DNA of 43,585 bases from an uncultured Bacteroides sp. (GTDB lineage Bacteria > Bacteroidota > Bacteroidia > Bacteroidales > Bacteroidaceae): assembly GCA_947646015.1 (NCBI GenBank), contig CANSEY010000033.1, positions 1 through 43,585 on the forward strand, written 5' to 3'. The notes beneath the pieces are model-generated. The model had not been told where the DNA came from, made no database searches, and worked only from the letters and a program-made list of their open reading frames with translations. Each line of letters begins with the position of its first letter. Positions within the stretch are counted from its first letter, which is position 1. Below are positions 35,333 through 43,036 of this stretch, piece after piece. A program made the position numbers and the translations under genes.

Positions 35333-36551
35333 TGTCTTGTTCTATTAATTGTTCATATACATTAATCGTATTCTCTATCATCTTTTCCAGAGTGAATCTT
35401 TCTTGGTAGTTCTTGATTGCATTTGTGCTCAGTTTTAGCCTTAAGGCTTCATCATCTATCAAGCGGATGATGGCGTCTGCTAATTTCTCTTCATCTAGCT
35501 CTAAACCAAAATCTTCATCAAACACTAAAGGGATTCTCAAAGCGTTTACTTCATCTTCGAACATTTCGGAAAGTGCATCTACATCTGATACGATCATTGG
35601 CATACCAAACATGGACATTTCAATAGCCACATAGCTACATTGTTCATGTAAAGAAGGAATGACTCCTATAGTATTTGTTGTATATAGTTCTTTCAGCTCA
35701 TTAAAAGAAACAGTCCCTAATATGTCAATCTTTAGTTGTTTGTATGCTTTGCGGATATGAGATGACATATATCCGGTACATTGCCCAACTAATTTCAGTT
35801 TGCAAAAATACCCTCTACTGGCTACTTTATTTAATGCATTAAGTAAACAAATCACTCCTTTTTCACGACTGATTCTGCCTACGAAAAGGATCTCTGGTGT
35901 TCTAGATTTTCTTTCCTGCAAGGTGATTCCCGTATCATCCATACCATTATATATAACAGATATTTTGTCTGGATGGATACCATATGCTGAAATAATGTGT
36001 TTCATTGCGGAATAAGAAACACATATAATTCTATCAGATAAAGGATATGCAATCTTTTCTAGTTGATTTTCATTTATTAAATTGAATGTGTTATTCAACC
36101 ATTGAGAGTACTGTTTCTTAAACAGACTTTCATTATATTCAAGACTTAGTTTCCAAGGAATGATATGTAAATGGGTTAAAATATGTCCGCCTAAAGATAA
36201 CTTTAAAATATCCGCTAATTTTACTAGTAATAATTCTTGCACATGCCAAATTAATTGTTTCCTGTTTTTAAAATAGGGAGATATTAAGTCGGATACGACG
36301 TTAAAATACTTAGTAAGCCAATATATTTCATTTCTCAGAGGCTTGGATTTAGAAGGATATGGGATATTAGCAATTATCCTATCCTCTGTCACTTCAAATT
36401 TGGGAAAGATCAGACTGGTATTTAAACAAATAATATGAACTTTAATGCCGTTCATATGTTTCATACCTTCTGTTAACATTTGAATATAGCGTACAACACC
36501 GGATGGATTGCCAGTTTCTATTCTGAGGATTACAACATTTTTTTCTATCAT
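35325..36551 (-). CDS. Family 4 glycosyltransferase
   Basis: A 408-residue GT-B enzyme. The N-terminal domain opens VVILRIETGNPSGVVRYIQML, and the C-terminal donor domain has EILFVGRISREKGVICLLNAL, TIGVIPSLHEQCSYVAIEMSMFGMPMIVSD and a final helix region. It starts 4 bp inside the end of the LanC-like gene (ATGA overlap) and overlaps the GT2 gene by 8 bp. Likely function is in the same modification pathway as its neighbours. Confidence 0.93.
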   Translation of the reverse strand: MIEKNVVILRIETGNPSGVVRYIQMLTEGMKHMNGIKVHIICLNTSLIFPKFEVTEDRIIANIPYPSKSKPLRNEIYWLTKYFNVVSDLISPYFKNRKQLIWHVQELLLVKLADILKLSLGGHILTHLHIIPWKLSLEYNESLFKKQYSQWLNNTFNLINENQLEKIAYPLSDRIICVSYSAMKHIISAYGIHPDKISVIYNGMDDTGITLQERKSRTPEILFVGRISREKGVICLLNALNKVASRGYFCKLKLVGQCTGYMSSHIRKAYKQLKIDILGTVSFNELKELYTTNTIGVIPSLHEQCSYVAIEMSMFGMPMIVSDVDALSEMFEDEVNALRIPLVFDEDFGLELDEEKLADAIIRLIDDEALRLKLSTNAIKNYQERFTLEKMIENTINVYEQLIEQDNA

Positions 36552-37537
36552 TTCAGCATTATATAGTGTCCGGTGGATTTTATATCTTGGAAATTAAGAC
36601 ATTCCATAAGTAACAATTGGGGAATTCCTCCTTTTAGTCTACTTAATGTCAGCCGATTTTCTTTATATAAATAAGATTCTTTATTAAACAAGAGGCTTGA
36701 CAATTGTTTCTTTAAAGATGTCCATTCACTTTCTTTATTAAGAAGTTGTAATTTATTCAGATTGTAAATAGCATCAATTGATTCTTTTAAGTTTAGGGTT
36801 TCCAAAACCATATTTGAAAAGTAGCATTTTATAATCGCATTTGCCAGCTTTATGATATCTTTGCGTTTATGGCACAAACCATATTGCAAAAGATTGACTC
36901 CAAATGATATATTAGTACAAACATGTTTATCACTGATTAATTTTTTATGTGTTTGTACTATTATGTCAATTAATGTTTCTCCTCGAATACTTAATTCTTC
37001 ATAAAGATTATAGAGACAGAGCATTTTCGTAGCATGGTAATAGAACAAATTACGTTCAAACAAACTTTTAGGAATTTGTTTTAGGTAATCATAGAGGTTC
37101 TCTATTAAATTGGGAAGTATTTCATCAAAATCAGATTCCTGAATATATGATTTAGAAGCTATTAAAAACGATATAGCGTCGTTTTTAGATACAATATTGT
37201 TCATATCTGTTTTTAATTGTTTTATGAATGCTACTATTTCTTTATGTTCTTGACCATATAATTCCAGATAATCAGCTTCAATATATTCTTTTTCAATAAG
37301 ATGAATAAGAGACCATGCTATTCCCATTTTTCCTTCATTAAATGTATTGCTTTTCATAGGAGAAGCTAGTACCTCTTGCAATAACTCAAAAGCATGTTTT
37401 TCAGCTAAAGCATCCTTAAAATAGTGAGAATATTCGAAAAGAATTAAAGAATACCCCATTTTACCAAACATCAGACTAGAGTTGTCTAATGAATATCCAT
37501 GTAATAATATAAAGTTCACCAAAAAATTATTTTTCAT
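36548..37537 (-). CDS. LanC-like helical-repeat protein (tentative)
   Basis: A 329-residue, mostly helical protein. Two segments have the G-x-x-G-helix pattern typical of lanthionine-cyclase-type alpha/alpha barrels: MFGKMGYSLILFEYS (about 23-37) and NEGKMGIAWSLIHLIEKE (about 67-84), with LKGGIPQLLLMECL near the C-terminus. I do not see the full Cys/Cys-His zinc site (only a YGLCHK segment around residue 218), so it may be a non-catalytic or divergent member. It heads the glycosyltransferase block and is translationally coupled to the GT4 gene. In an exporter locus, LanC-like proteins suggest peptide modification. An unrelated helical protein is the alternative. Confidence 0.55.
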   Translation of the reverse strand: MKNNFLVNFILLHGYSLDNSSLMFGKMGYSLILFEYSHYFKDALAEKHAFELLQEVLASPMKSNTFNEGKMGIAWSLIHLIEKEYIEADYLELYGQEHKEIVAFIKQLKTDMNNIVSKNDAISFLIASKSYIQESDFDEILPNLIENLYDYLKQIPKSLFERNLFYYHATKMLCLYNLYEELSIRGETLIDIIVQTHKKLISDKHVCTNISFGVNLLQYGLCHKRKDIIKLANAIIKCYFSNMVLETLNLKESIDAIYNLNKLQLLNKESEWTSLKKQLSSLLFNKESYLYKENRLTLSRLKGGIPQLLLMECLNFQDIKSTGHYIMLK

Positions 37538-37549
37538 ACTTCGTTTATA

Positions 37550-37648
37550 TTAACTCGCTTTAATAGGGAAATCTTCAATATTGAATTGTACTATGGCAGA
37601 ATGGTTGTAGTCCTTCTTTGTGGCAATTTCAATAAGCAGTGTTCGAAA
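37550..37648 (-). pseudogene. Possible 3' remnant of an unidentified gene
   Basis: Between two genes there is a 33-codon open stretch without a start that reads LLIEIATKKDYNHSAIVQ then FNIEDFPIKAS and stop on the minus strand. Its composition looks coding, and it is unlike its neighbours. It may be the end of a gene lost during island rearrangement. I cannot identify a family; chance is possible. Confidence 0.25.
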
Positions 37649-37680
37649 TCAGTGACTTAGTATTGTTTCTTGACTTAATA

Positions 37681-38631
37681 TCAATATTCAAGGTAGTCTT
37701 CAATCTTAAACTTTTCATCTTTTACAATAAATTTTAAATATCGACCATATAACATTTTCTTGTCAATGGTTATCAGGGGGCCAAAACTGTTTTCAGGAAA
37801 CTTCCTTATTTGTTTTTCTAAATAAGATACAATCATTTTCTCGTCGGTAGATAATGTTTTCGGCAATAAGAGGTGTGGAATAATTTGTCCTGTTTTAGGG
37901 ACTACTTCCAATAGAAATGAATATTCCCTCCCAACATGTTTGCTAAATTCTGTAGGAAAATTTTCATTAATTAGGGGAGAGATTAAAAAATCTATATTCC
38001 TTTTAATGTCATCATACCAACATCCGTCTTCGCGTATTAATATCATGCCTCCTTTTTGTGGAAAACAAGAAGATTCAAACTTACCCTCATCTGGAGTTAT
38101 TTGTTTTTCGTCAGATATCCTACCTTTATGAATGGATATGAGTGAAGCTTTCTTTGATACAACTGTATTAAATAGCTTTCTTGGGCAATGCAAAACGAAT
38201 AATCTACCAGTGAACCATTTGGCAATTATACCATTATAACCTGCGGGCACATCTTGATACATAGCTGATTCTCTCATTCCATATTTCTCTTTTATTTTTT
38301 GTAATTCAAGAGAAGCTTGTTTTAAGGAATCTTTGTTTTGCGGAAATATATCTTCTAAAAATAGATACTTACAGTTTCTGTTTGGGATTCTCCATTGAGC
38401 TACACAACAAAATTCTTTCTTTAAAGGTGAAGGATACATAAAAGAAGGCTCATAGAAGTAACCGGGAACATATATTTCGTCATAATCTTGAGGAACACTA
38501 TTTTTACTATCTTTGAAAAGACTAAACATGTCAGTTAGAGACAGAATCTCATATTTGTCGTCTGCATTATTTTGAGCATAGATTAAACTAGGCAATAAAT
38601 ATATGAAAAGTGATATAATTCTATTTTTCAT
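37681..38631 (-). CDS. Signal-peptide protein of island family B (copy B2), paired with the JAMM-type cargo
   Basis: A 316-residue protein with signal peptide MKNRIISLFIYLLPSLIYAQ. It is the intact parent of the pseudogene at 29917 and a paralogue of the protein at 26968. Motifs: EFCCVAQWRIP, GYNGIIAKWFTGRLFVLHCP, REDGCWYDDIKRNIDFL, and a C-terminal part (SFLLEVVPKTGQIIP, LEKQIRKFPENSFGP, GRYLKFIV) that weakly recalls TonB C-terminal folds. The ATG lies 11 bp after the stop of the JAMM-type leader protein gene; a TTG at 38646 would overlap it but adds only MRTTI. Tight pairing with a presumed exported peptidase makes periplasmic immunity a reasonable guess. Confidence 0.72.
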   Translation of the reverse strand: MKNRIISLFIYLLPSLIYAQNNADDKYEILSLTDMFSLFKDSKNSVPQDYDEIYVPGYFYEPSFMYPSPLKKEFCCVAQWRIPNRNCKYLFLEDIFPQNKDSLKQASLELQKIKEKYGMRESAMYQDVPAGYNGIIAKWFTGRLFVLHCPRKLFNTVVSKKASLISIHKGRISDEKQITPDEGKFESSCFPQKGGMILIREDGCWYDDIKRNIDFLISPLINENFPTEFSKHVGREYSFLLEVVPKTGQIIPHLLLPKTLSTDEKMIVSYLEKQIRKFPENSFGPLITIDKKMLYGRYLKFIVKDEKFKIEDYLEY

Positions 38632-38642
38632 AATTGTTGTTC

Positions 38643-39188
38643 TCAATATGGAATATAGGTATCAGTTGGCTCATGATAAATATAAAATTCTTTATATCCA
38701 ATTTCTTGTAATTTACTCTTTGTTTCATAGTCTGCATCACTTGGATAGTTAGCATATTCACTCTGATGGTTATGATATTTTATATCACATCCACTATACG
38801 CCATTGACACTTCTTTTTCTTGATGATTGGTACCTGCGAAAAAATGATAAGTTGAACTATCCACGCACATAGACCATTCTACAGAAGTATTTTGAGTTAA
38901 AAAACTATAGATATCTCGATTCTGTTCACTAGTACCTTCAATAACCAATTGACCAGAAGATATTTGAAAAGATGTACCTTTAGGCAATTCCATTGTTGGA
39001 GCCCCATCCCATGATCCCATTGATACAAGAACCTCATCTGTATTTGTTTCGTTAGAGTAAAGTACACGCCCATCCACTCCAATTACATATAAAGTACCTC
39101 CGATTACTCCTTTTTCTTCATTTTGACTCAATACAGGCATTTCTTTTCGAATTTCATCAATAAGTGCCCTTGTTAATTTTTGTTTCAT
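38643..39188 (-). CDS. Double-glycine-leader protein with JAMM/JAB-like metal motif (candidate exported peptidase)
   Basis: A 181-residue protein. Residues 1-20 (MKQKLTRALIDEIRKEMPVL) are identical to the leader of the protein at 40062, and IGG ends at residue 31, the cut-site type used by C39 exporters such as the one at 40811. The mature part (about 150 residues) has VEWSMCV with Glu104, then YHNH with His139 and His141, and PSDAD with Ser150 and Asp153. This is the JAMM layout E...H-x-H-x(n)-S-x-x-D, with n = 8 instead of the usual 7. The end, KEFYIYHEPTDTYIPY, is like JAB domains of polymorphic toxins. No membrane segment. Activity is inferred, not shown. Confidence 0.72.
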   Translation of the reverse strand: MKQKLTRALIDEIRKEMPVLSQNEEKGVIGGTLYVIGVDGRVLYSNETNTDEVLVSMGSWDGAPTMELPKGTSFQISSGQLVIEGTSEQNRDIYSFLTQNTSVEWSMCVDSSTYHFFAGTNHQEKEVSMAYSGCDIKYHNHQSEYANYPSDADYETKSKLQEIGYKEFYIYHEPTDTYIPY

Positions 39189-39217
39189 AAGTGTTTGATT
39201 TTAGTTTTGTGATTTCA

Positions 39218-39225
39218 CAAATATA
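39218..39225 (-). promoter_or_regulatory. Island promoter box TATATTTG upstream of the JAMM-type cargo
   Basis: TATATTTG on the minus strand followed by TGAAATCACAAAAC and an AT-rich leader to the ATG at 39188. It is the same module as at 29848-29855 and 40760-40767. Confidence 0.65.
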
Positions 39226-39230
39226 GAAAC

Positions 39231-39249
39231 GATGGGATAAATCCCCATC
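39231..39249 (-). terminator. Short hairpin after copy A1, abutting the next promoter
   Basis: GATGGG (39231-39236) pairs with CCCATC (39244-39249) around a 7-nt loop, 12 bp after the stop of the family A gene. No long T-run follows, so termination would be weak. It overlaps the region just upstream of the promoter box at 39218. A degenerate version lies after copy A2 near 30985-31000. Confidence 0.35.
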
Positions 39250-39260
39250 TTATTTGCATC

Positions 39261-40040
39261 TTAATTATCAGCGGACTTTTCTTTAGCTTTTAAATGAGGT
39301 ATTTCGTATTCTTCTATGATTGGTGGATCTATTACTTCAATATAATCTTTAGGCTCTCTATACCAAAATACCTTTTTTAATGATCTTATATATTGACTTA
39401 ATTTTCTAGCACCTTTGTCATTATAAAAGCAATACAGAGCAATACATCCGCGACGTTTTTTTTGAATAATCATTACTTGGCAATGATTATACTTATTTTC
39501 TAAATTTTCCCACATTCTTAAAGGATATGTAATTACAGTATCCGCATTATATGCTTTACGAGCATATTTTAAAGATTTATAAGTGAGAGGAAGGTCGCAT
39601 AAAGAGGTCACTCTTTCCCCTGTATTTACAAAAAAATCTCCTTTGATTATTTCTAAATGATAAGTATTCACTTCAATCATAAATCCTGTTTTAAAACTAA
39701 AGTCAGCATAAATGGAATCTTTATCCCCGCAAAATATGGGAGGCACAGATACGTATGCAATAAAATTACTGTCTTTTGATAGTATACAATTATAATGTCG
39801 ATTGTAGTCTCTAACTTGTTTTGAAGTAATGCATGTTAATCGATCACCGCCGGGAATATAATGGAATACAAAATCGCTGGACTGATTAAATCGTACTTGG
39901 TTTCTATCCAATGCATATCCATCAGATATATATCCACCAGAATTGAATAATTCTTTAGTTTTTTTATCTTCTTGAGAATATACTTTTGATATACTCAAAA
40001 GTAATAATGATAACAAGACTAAATCTTGCAGAACTCGCAT
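39261..40040 (-). CDS. Signal-peptide protein of island family A (copy A1), paired with the papain-like cargo
   Basis: A 259-residue protein with signal peptide MRVLQDLVLLSLLLLSISKVYSQ. It is nearly identical to copy A2 at 31012 over residues 90-259 and diverges mainly in the signal peptide and around residues 60-85. Shared motifs are DGYALDRNQVRFNQ, CGDKDSIYADF, NADTVITYPLRMWENLENKY and FWYREPKDYIEVIDPP. Several conserved Cys could form periplasmic disulfides. It begins 21 bp after the leader-protein gene at 40062, so they share one transcript. No known domain; an immunity role is my inference from the pairing. Confidence 0.72.
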   Translation of the reverse strand: MRVLQDLVLLSLLLLSISKVYSQEDKKTKELFNSGGYISDGYALDRNQVRFNQSSDFVFHYIPGGDRLTCITSKQVRDYNRHYNCILSKDSNFIAYVSVPPIFCGDKDSIYADFSFKTGFMIEVNTYHLEIIKGDFFVNTGERVTSLCDLPLTYKSLKYARKAYNADTVITYPLRMWENLENKYNHCQVMIIQKKRRGCIALYCFYNDKGARKLSQYIRSLKKVFWYREPKDYIEVIDPPIIEEYEIPHLKAKEKSADN

Positions 40041-40061
40041 AGCTTTTTATTAATTGTAGTA

Positions 40062-40730
40062 TTAATTATAGTAACTGTAATCACTGTTAGCAGTACCATT
40101 GTAGTCACTAATATTTTCATAATTATAATTCCCGTAATAACTATTACCATAGCCATAACTATCTTCGTAATTACCATAACCAAAATAACCATAGGCATAG
40201 CCGTAGCTTTCCTCATGAGCACCAATGGTAGTATCAATGTCGGCTTTTTTTATTCGATATATTGTGGATATATCCGAAATGTCTACTTTTCTTACCTTTT
40301 TCCCATCTTCCCCCTCTAGGGTTGGGTCAAAATAAGAGATTTTTCCGTTTTCATCTGGTACTGCAAAGACTATAATAGTATGTCCTGTGCCATCAGGATT
40401 TACCATAGTTGCAACTTGATAATAGTCTCTGTTAGAAGTCATTGAACCTGGAACTGTATTACCAAATCCCATAACGCTAAGGACATTTCCAATTAATTCA
40501 TTGGGAACTCCTCCCATTGCTGTAGGATCAAGACCATAAATATCTTTATAATCATTAGCATAATCTTGCGCAGATCGGGAGGGATCCATATGGTGCATGC
40601 AATTGAATAAACAATCCCAACTTGTAGTTCCACCATCTCCACCGTTGCAACATCTCATTTCCATTTCTGTCAGTACTGGCATCTCTTTCCGAATCTCATC
40701 AATGAGTGCTCTTGTTAATTTTTGCTTCAT
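40062..40730 (-). CDS. Double-glycine-leader protein with papain-like peptidase motifs and Tyr/Gly-rich tail (candidate exported peptidase)
   Basis: A 222-residue protein. The leader matches the JAMM-type protein for its first 20 residues and ends at Gly30-Gly31. The mature part opens TTSWDCLFNCMHHMD (Cys40 and Cys44), then GTGHTIIVFAV (His117) and KISYFDPTLEG (Asp135). This C...H...D spacing and the strand-turn-strand HTIIVF/DENGKISYFDP resemble papain-like and C39-like folds, including those of bacterial toxins. Residues about 172-222 are low complexity, rich in Tyr, Gly, Asn and Ser (GYAYGYFGYGNYEDSYGYGN type repeats). Two Cys (27, 28) sit directly before the cut site, which is odd. The tail could be a modification or surface-binding region. 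Confidence 0.7.
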   Translation of the reverse strand: MKQKLTRALIDEIRKEMPVLTEMEMRCCNGGDGGTTSWDCLFNCMHHMDPSRSAQDYANDYKDIYGLDPTAMGGVPNELIGNVLSVMGFGNTVPGSMTSNRDYYQVATMVNPDGTGHTIIVFAVPDENGKISYFDPTLEGEDGKKVRKVDISDISTIYRIKKADIDTTIGAHEESYGYAYGYFGYGNYEDSYGYGNSYYGNYNYENISDYNGTANSDYSYYN

Positions 40731-40759
40731 AAGTATTAAATTTTATTTGTGTGATTCTG

Positions 40760-40767
40760 CAAATATA
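40760..40767 (-). promoter_or_regulatory. Island promoter box TATATTTG upstream of the papain-like cargo
   Basis: TATATTTG on the minus strand with a TTG about 20 bp upstream (in TCTTGC) in place of TTTG, followed by CAGAATCACACAAAT and a leader of about 30 nt to the ATG. The 73-bp gap to the exporter gene also has to hold the exporter promoter on the other strand; a near match, CATCTTTG, lies at 40781-40788. Confidence 0.65.
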
Positions 40768-40810
40768 GAAATAAATTTCGCATCTTTGCAAGAAATATAA
40801 ATCTTTTTTT

Positions 40811-43036
40811 ATGCAAACAAGACAATTCCCCTGGGAGTACCAAATGGATGCAAAAGACTGTGGCCCAGCATGTATCAAAATGATAGCAAAATACTACGGC
40901 AAATACTATTCGTTGCAATATTTGAGGGATTTATGTGGGATAACCAGAGAAGGAGTTTCCTTTTTGGATATTAGCTATGCTGCCGAAAAAATAGGGCTAA
41001 GAACTGTAGCGGTTAAGGCGACTATGGAGAATCTGACCAACAGGATTCCACTGCCATGTATCATACACTGGGACCAGCACCACTTCATAGTTGTGTATAA
41101 AACAAAAAAAGGGAAGATATATGTGTCCGATCCTGCCAAAGGCTTGCTTTCCTATCCGGAAGAGGATTTCAAAGACAGATGGTATAAGGAAGGGGAAGAA
41201 TTCGGGATGCTGATGGTACTGGAGCCTATGGCAAACTTCAAGCAAATAGAAGCTCATGAACGGATCGAAAGATTCAAAAGTTTCGAAAACCTTCTCAACT
41301 ATTTTACGCCATATAAAAAAGCATTCGGCATATTGTTCGCTATCATGTTGATAGCCACCGGACTGCAAGCAGTACTTCCGTTTATCTCAAAATCTGTAAT
41401 AGATATAGGTATATATACTCAGGATATATCTTTCATCTACATGATGCTAATCGGCAATATTGTTCTTTTACTTAGTATAACGCTGTCAAATGTATTAAGA
41501 GACTGGGTCTTGCTGCACGTTTCTACCCGTGTCAATATCTCCCTCATATCGGACTATCTGATCAAATTAATGAAATTACCGGTGACTTTCTTCGAAAACA
41601 AACTGGTCGGTGATATCCTTCAACGGGCGGGCGATCATGAAAGAATACGCAGCTTTGTGATGAACAACTCCTTGGGGATGTTCTTCTCTATCATTACATT
41701 CGTTGTATTCAGCATTATACTGTTGATTTATAATCCTATGATCTTTTTTATTTTTATAGCGGGCAGTGGGATTTATGTAGCATGGATTTTCACCTTTTTG
41801 AGCATACGTAAAAAGCTCGACTGGGAGTATTTCGAACTGAATGCCAAGAACCAAAGTTACTGGGTGGAAACCATCGAAAATGTTCAGGAGATTAAAATAA
41901 ACAATTACGAAGACCTTAAACGCTGGAAATGGGAAGCTATACAGGCAAGGATATACCGGTTGAATCTGAAAGTGCTGAAAATCAATAATGCACAGTCGCT
42001 TGGGGCGCAATTTATCAATAGTATGATGAATATTGCCGTCACGTTCTACTGTGCCATCGCCGTTATCAATGGAGATATCACTTTCGGAGTCATGATCTCA
42101 ACGCAATTTATTATAGGGATGCTGAACGGACCTGTGGCACAGTTAGTCAGTTTTATACAATCTGCCCAGTATGCTAAAATCAGCTTTATGCGTATCAATG
42201 AAATTCATCAGCTGAAAGATGAAGACGATTCTTCGCCTGTGATAAGCAACAGTCTGAGTTTGCCTGTAGACAAAAGTTTATATCTGAAGAACGTATCATT
42301 TCAGTATTCGAGAAATGCTCCGCTGGTTTTGAAAAACATCACCTTGCAGATTCCTAAAGGAAAAGTGACCGCTATTGTCGGAGACAGCGGATGCGGCAAA
42401 TCTACTTTACTCAAACTGTTGTTGCGTCTATACATGCCTTCTTACGGAGAAATCTGTATGGGAGATATGAACGTGAATAATATCAGTCTTCGCAATTGGC
42501 GTGCTAAATGCGGCTGCGTGATGCAGGACGGGAAATTGTTTAATGACACCATACAGAACAATATTGTACTGGATGATGCCAATATTGATTATGAGGCATT
42601 GCAGAAGGCTGTTGAAGTAGCCAATATCAGCCACGAGATAGAAGCTATGCCGCAGGGATACCAGACAATGATCGGAGAAATGGGCAGAGGTTTGAGTGGA
42701 GGGCAACGGCAGCGTGTACTGATAGCAAGAGCGCTCTACAAGGATCCGGACTATCTGTTTCTGGACGAAGCTACCAATGCACTTGATACGATTAATGAGC
42801 AAAAGATAGTAAGGGCATTAAATAACGTTTTCAAAAACAGGACAGTCATTGTGGTAGCTCATCGGCTAAGTACGATTCGCAGGGCAGACCAAATCATCGT
42901 ATTAAAAGCGGGAATGATCATAGAGACAGGCAATCATCAAAGCCTGATGACAAACAAACAGTATTATTACAACTTAATTCAAAGCCAATATGAACCGGAA
43001 ACAAACACCTTCTCCACAGAAGAAAGCGCAGACTAA
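40811..43036 (+). CDS. Peptidase-containing ABC exporter (C39 domain, double-glycine leader type)
   Basis: A 741-residue protein that should cut double-glycine leaders and export the cargo. The N-terminal C39 peptidase has the nucleophile Cys17 in KDCGPACIKMIA, His91 in HFIVVY and Asp107 in SDPAKG. A six-helix membrane domain follows (about 165-450, starting FGILFAIMLIATGLQAVLPF). The ATPase domain has Walker A GDSGCGKST, signature LSGGQRQRV, Walker B YLFLDEAT and the switch AHRL. It is divergent from the leader-protein genes, 80 bp from the nearer one. The next gene, a HlyD-type partner, starts 47 bp inside its 3' end. Confidence 0.96.
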   Translation: MQTRQFPWEYQMDAKDCGPACIKMIAKYYGKYYSLQYLRDLCGITREGVSFLDISYAAEKIGLRTVAVKATMENLTNRIPLPCIIHWDQHHFIVVYKTKKGKIYVSDPAKGLLSYPEEDFKDRWYKEGEEFGMLMVLEPMANFKQIEAHERIERFKSFENLLNYFTPYKKAFGILFAIMLIATGLQAVLPFISKSVIDIGIYTQDISFIYMMLIGNIVLLLSITLSNVLRDWVLLHVSTRVNISLISDYLIKLMKLPVTFFENKLVGDILQRAGDHERIRSFVMNNSLGMFFSIITFVVFSIILLIYNPMIFFIFIAGSGIYVAWIFTFLSIRKKLDWEYFELNAKNQSYWVETIENVQEIKINNYEDLKRWKWEAIQARIYRLNLKVLKINNAQSLGAQFINSMMNIAVTFYCAIAVINGDITFGVMISTQFIIGMLNGPVAQLVSFIQSAQYAKISFMRINEIHQLKDEDDSSPVISNSLSLPVDKSLYLKNVSFQYSRNAPLVLKNITLQIPKGKVTAIVGDSGCGKSTLLKLLLRLYMPSYGEICMGDMNVNNISLRNWRAKCGCVMQDGKLFNDTIQNNIVLDDANIDYEALQKAVEVANISHEIEAMPQGYQTMIGEMGRGLSGGQRQRVLIARALYKDPDYLFLDEATNALDTINEQKIVRALNNVFKNRTVIVVAHRLSTIRRADQIIVLKAGMIIETGNHQSLMTNKQYYYNLIQSQYEPETNTFSTEESAD

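Noticed and set aside
37550-37648. Small intact gene between 36548-37537 and 37681-38631
   Set aside because: The open stretch has no start codon and is bounded upstream by a stop; kept only as a possible remnant.
26968-40040. Classical lanthipeptide locus
   Set aside because: The LanC-like protein lacks a clear zinc site, no LanB or LanM dehydratase is visible, and the leader-bearing products are long proteins without Ser/Thr/Cys-rich short cores.
40026-40319. 97-codon plus-strand frame of Ile/Val/Thr-rich, membrane-like sequence
   Set aside because: It is the antisense of the Tyr/Gly/Asn repeat tail of the papain-like cargo; the hydrophobic look is produced by that codon pattern.
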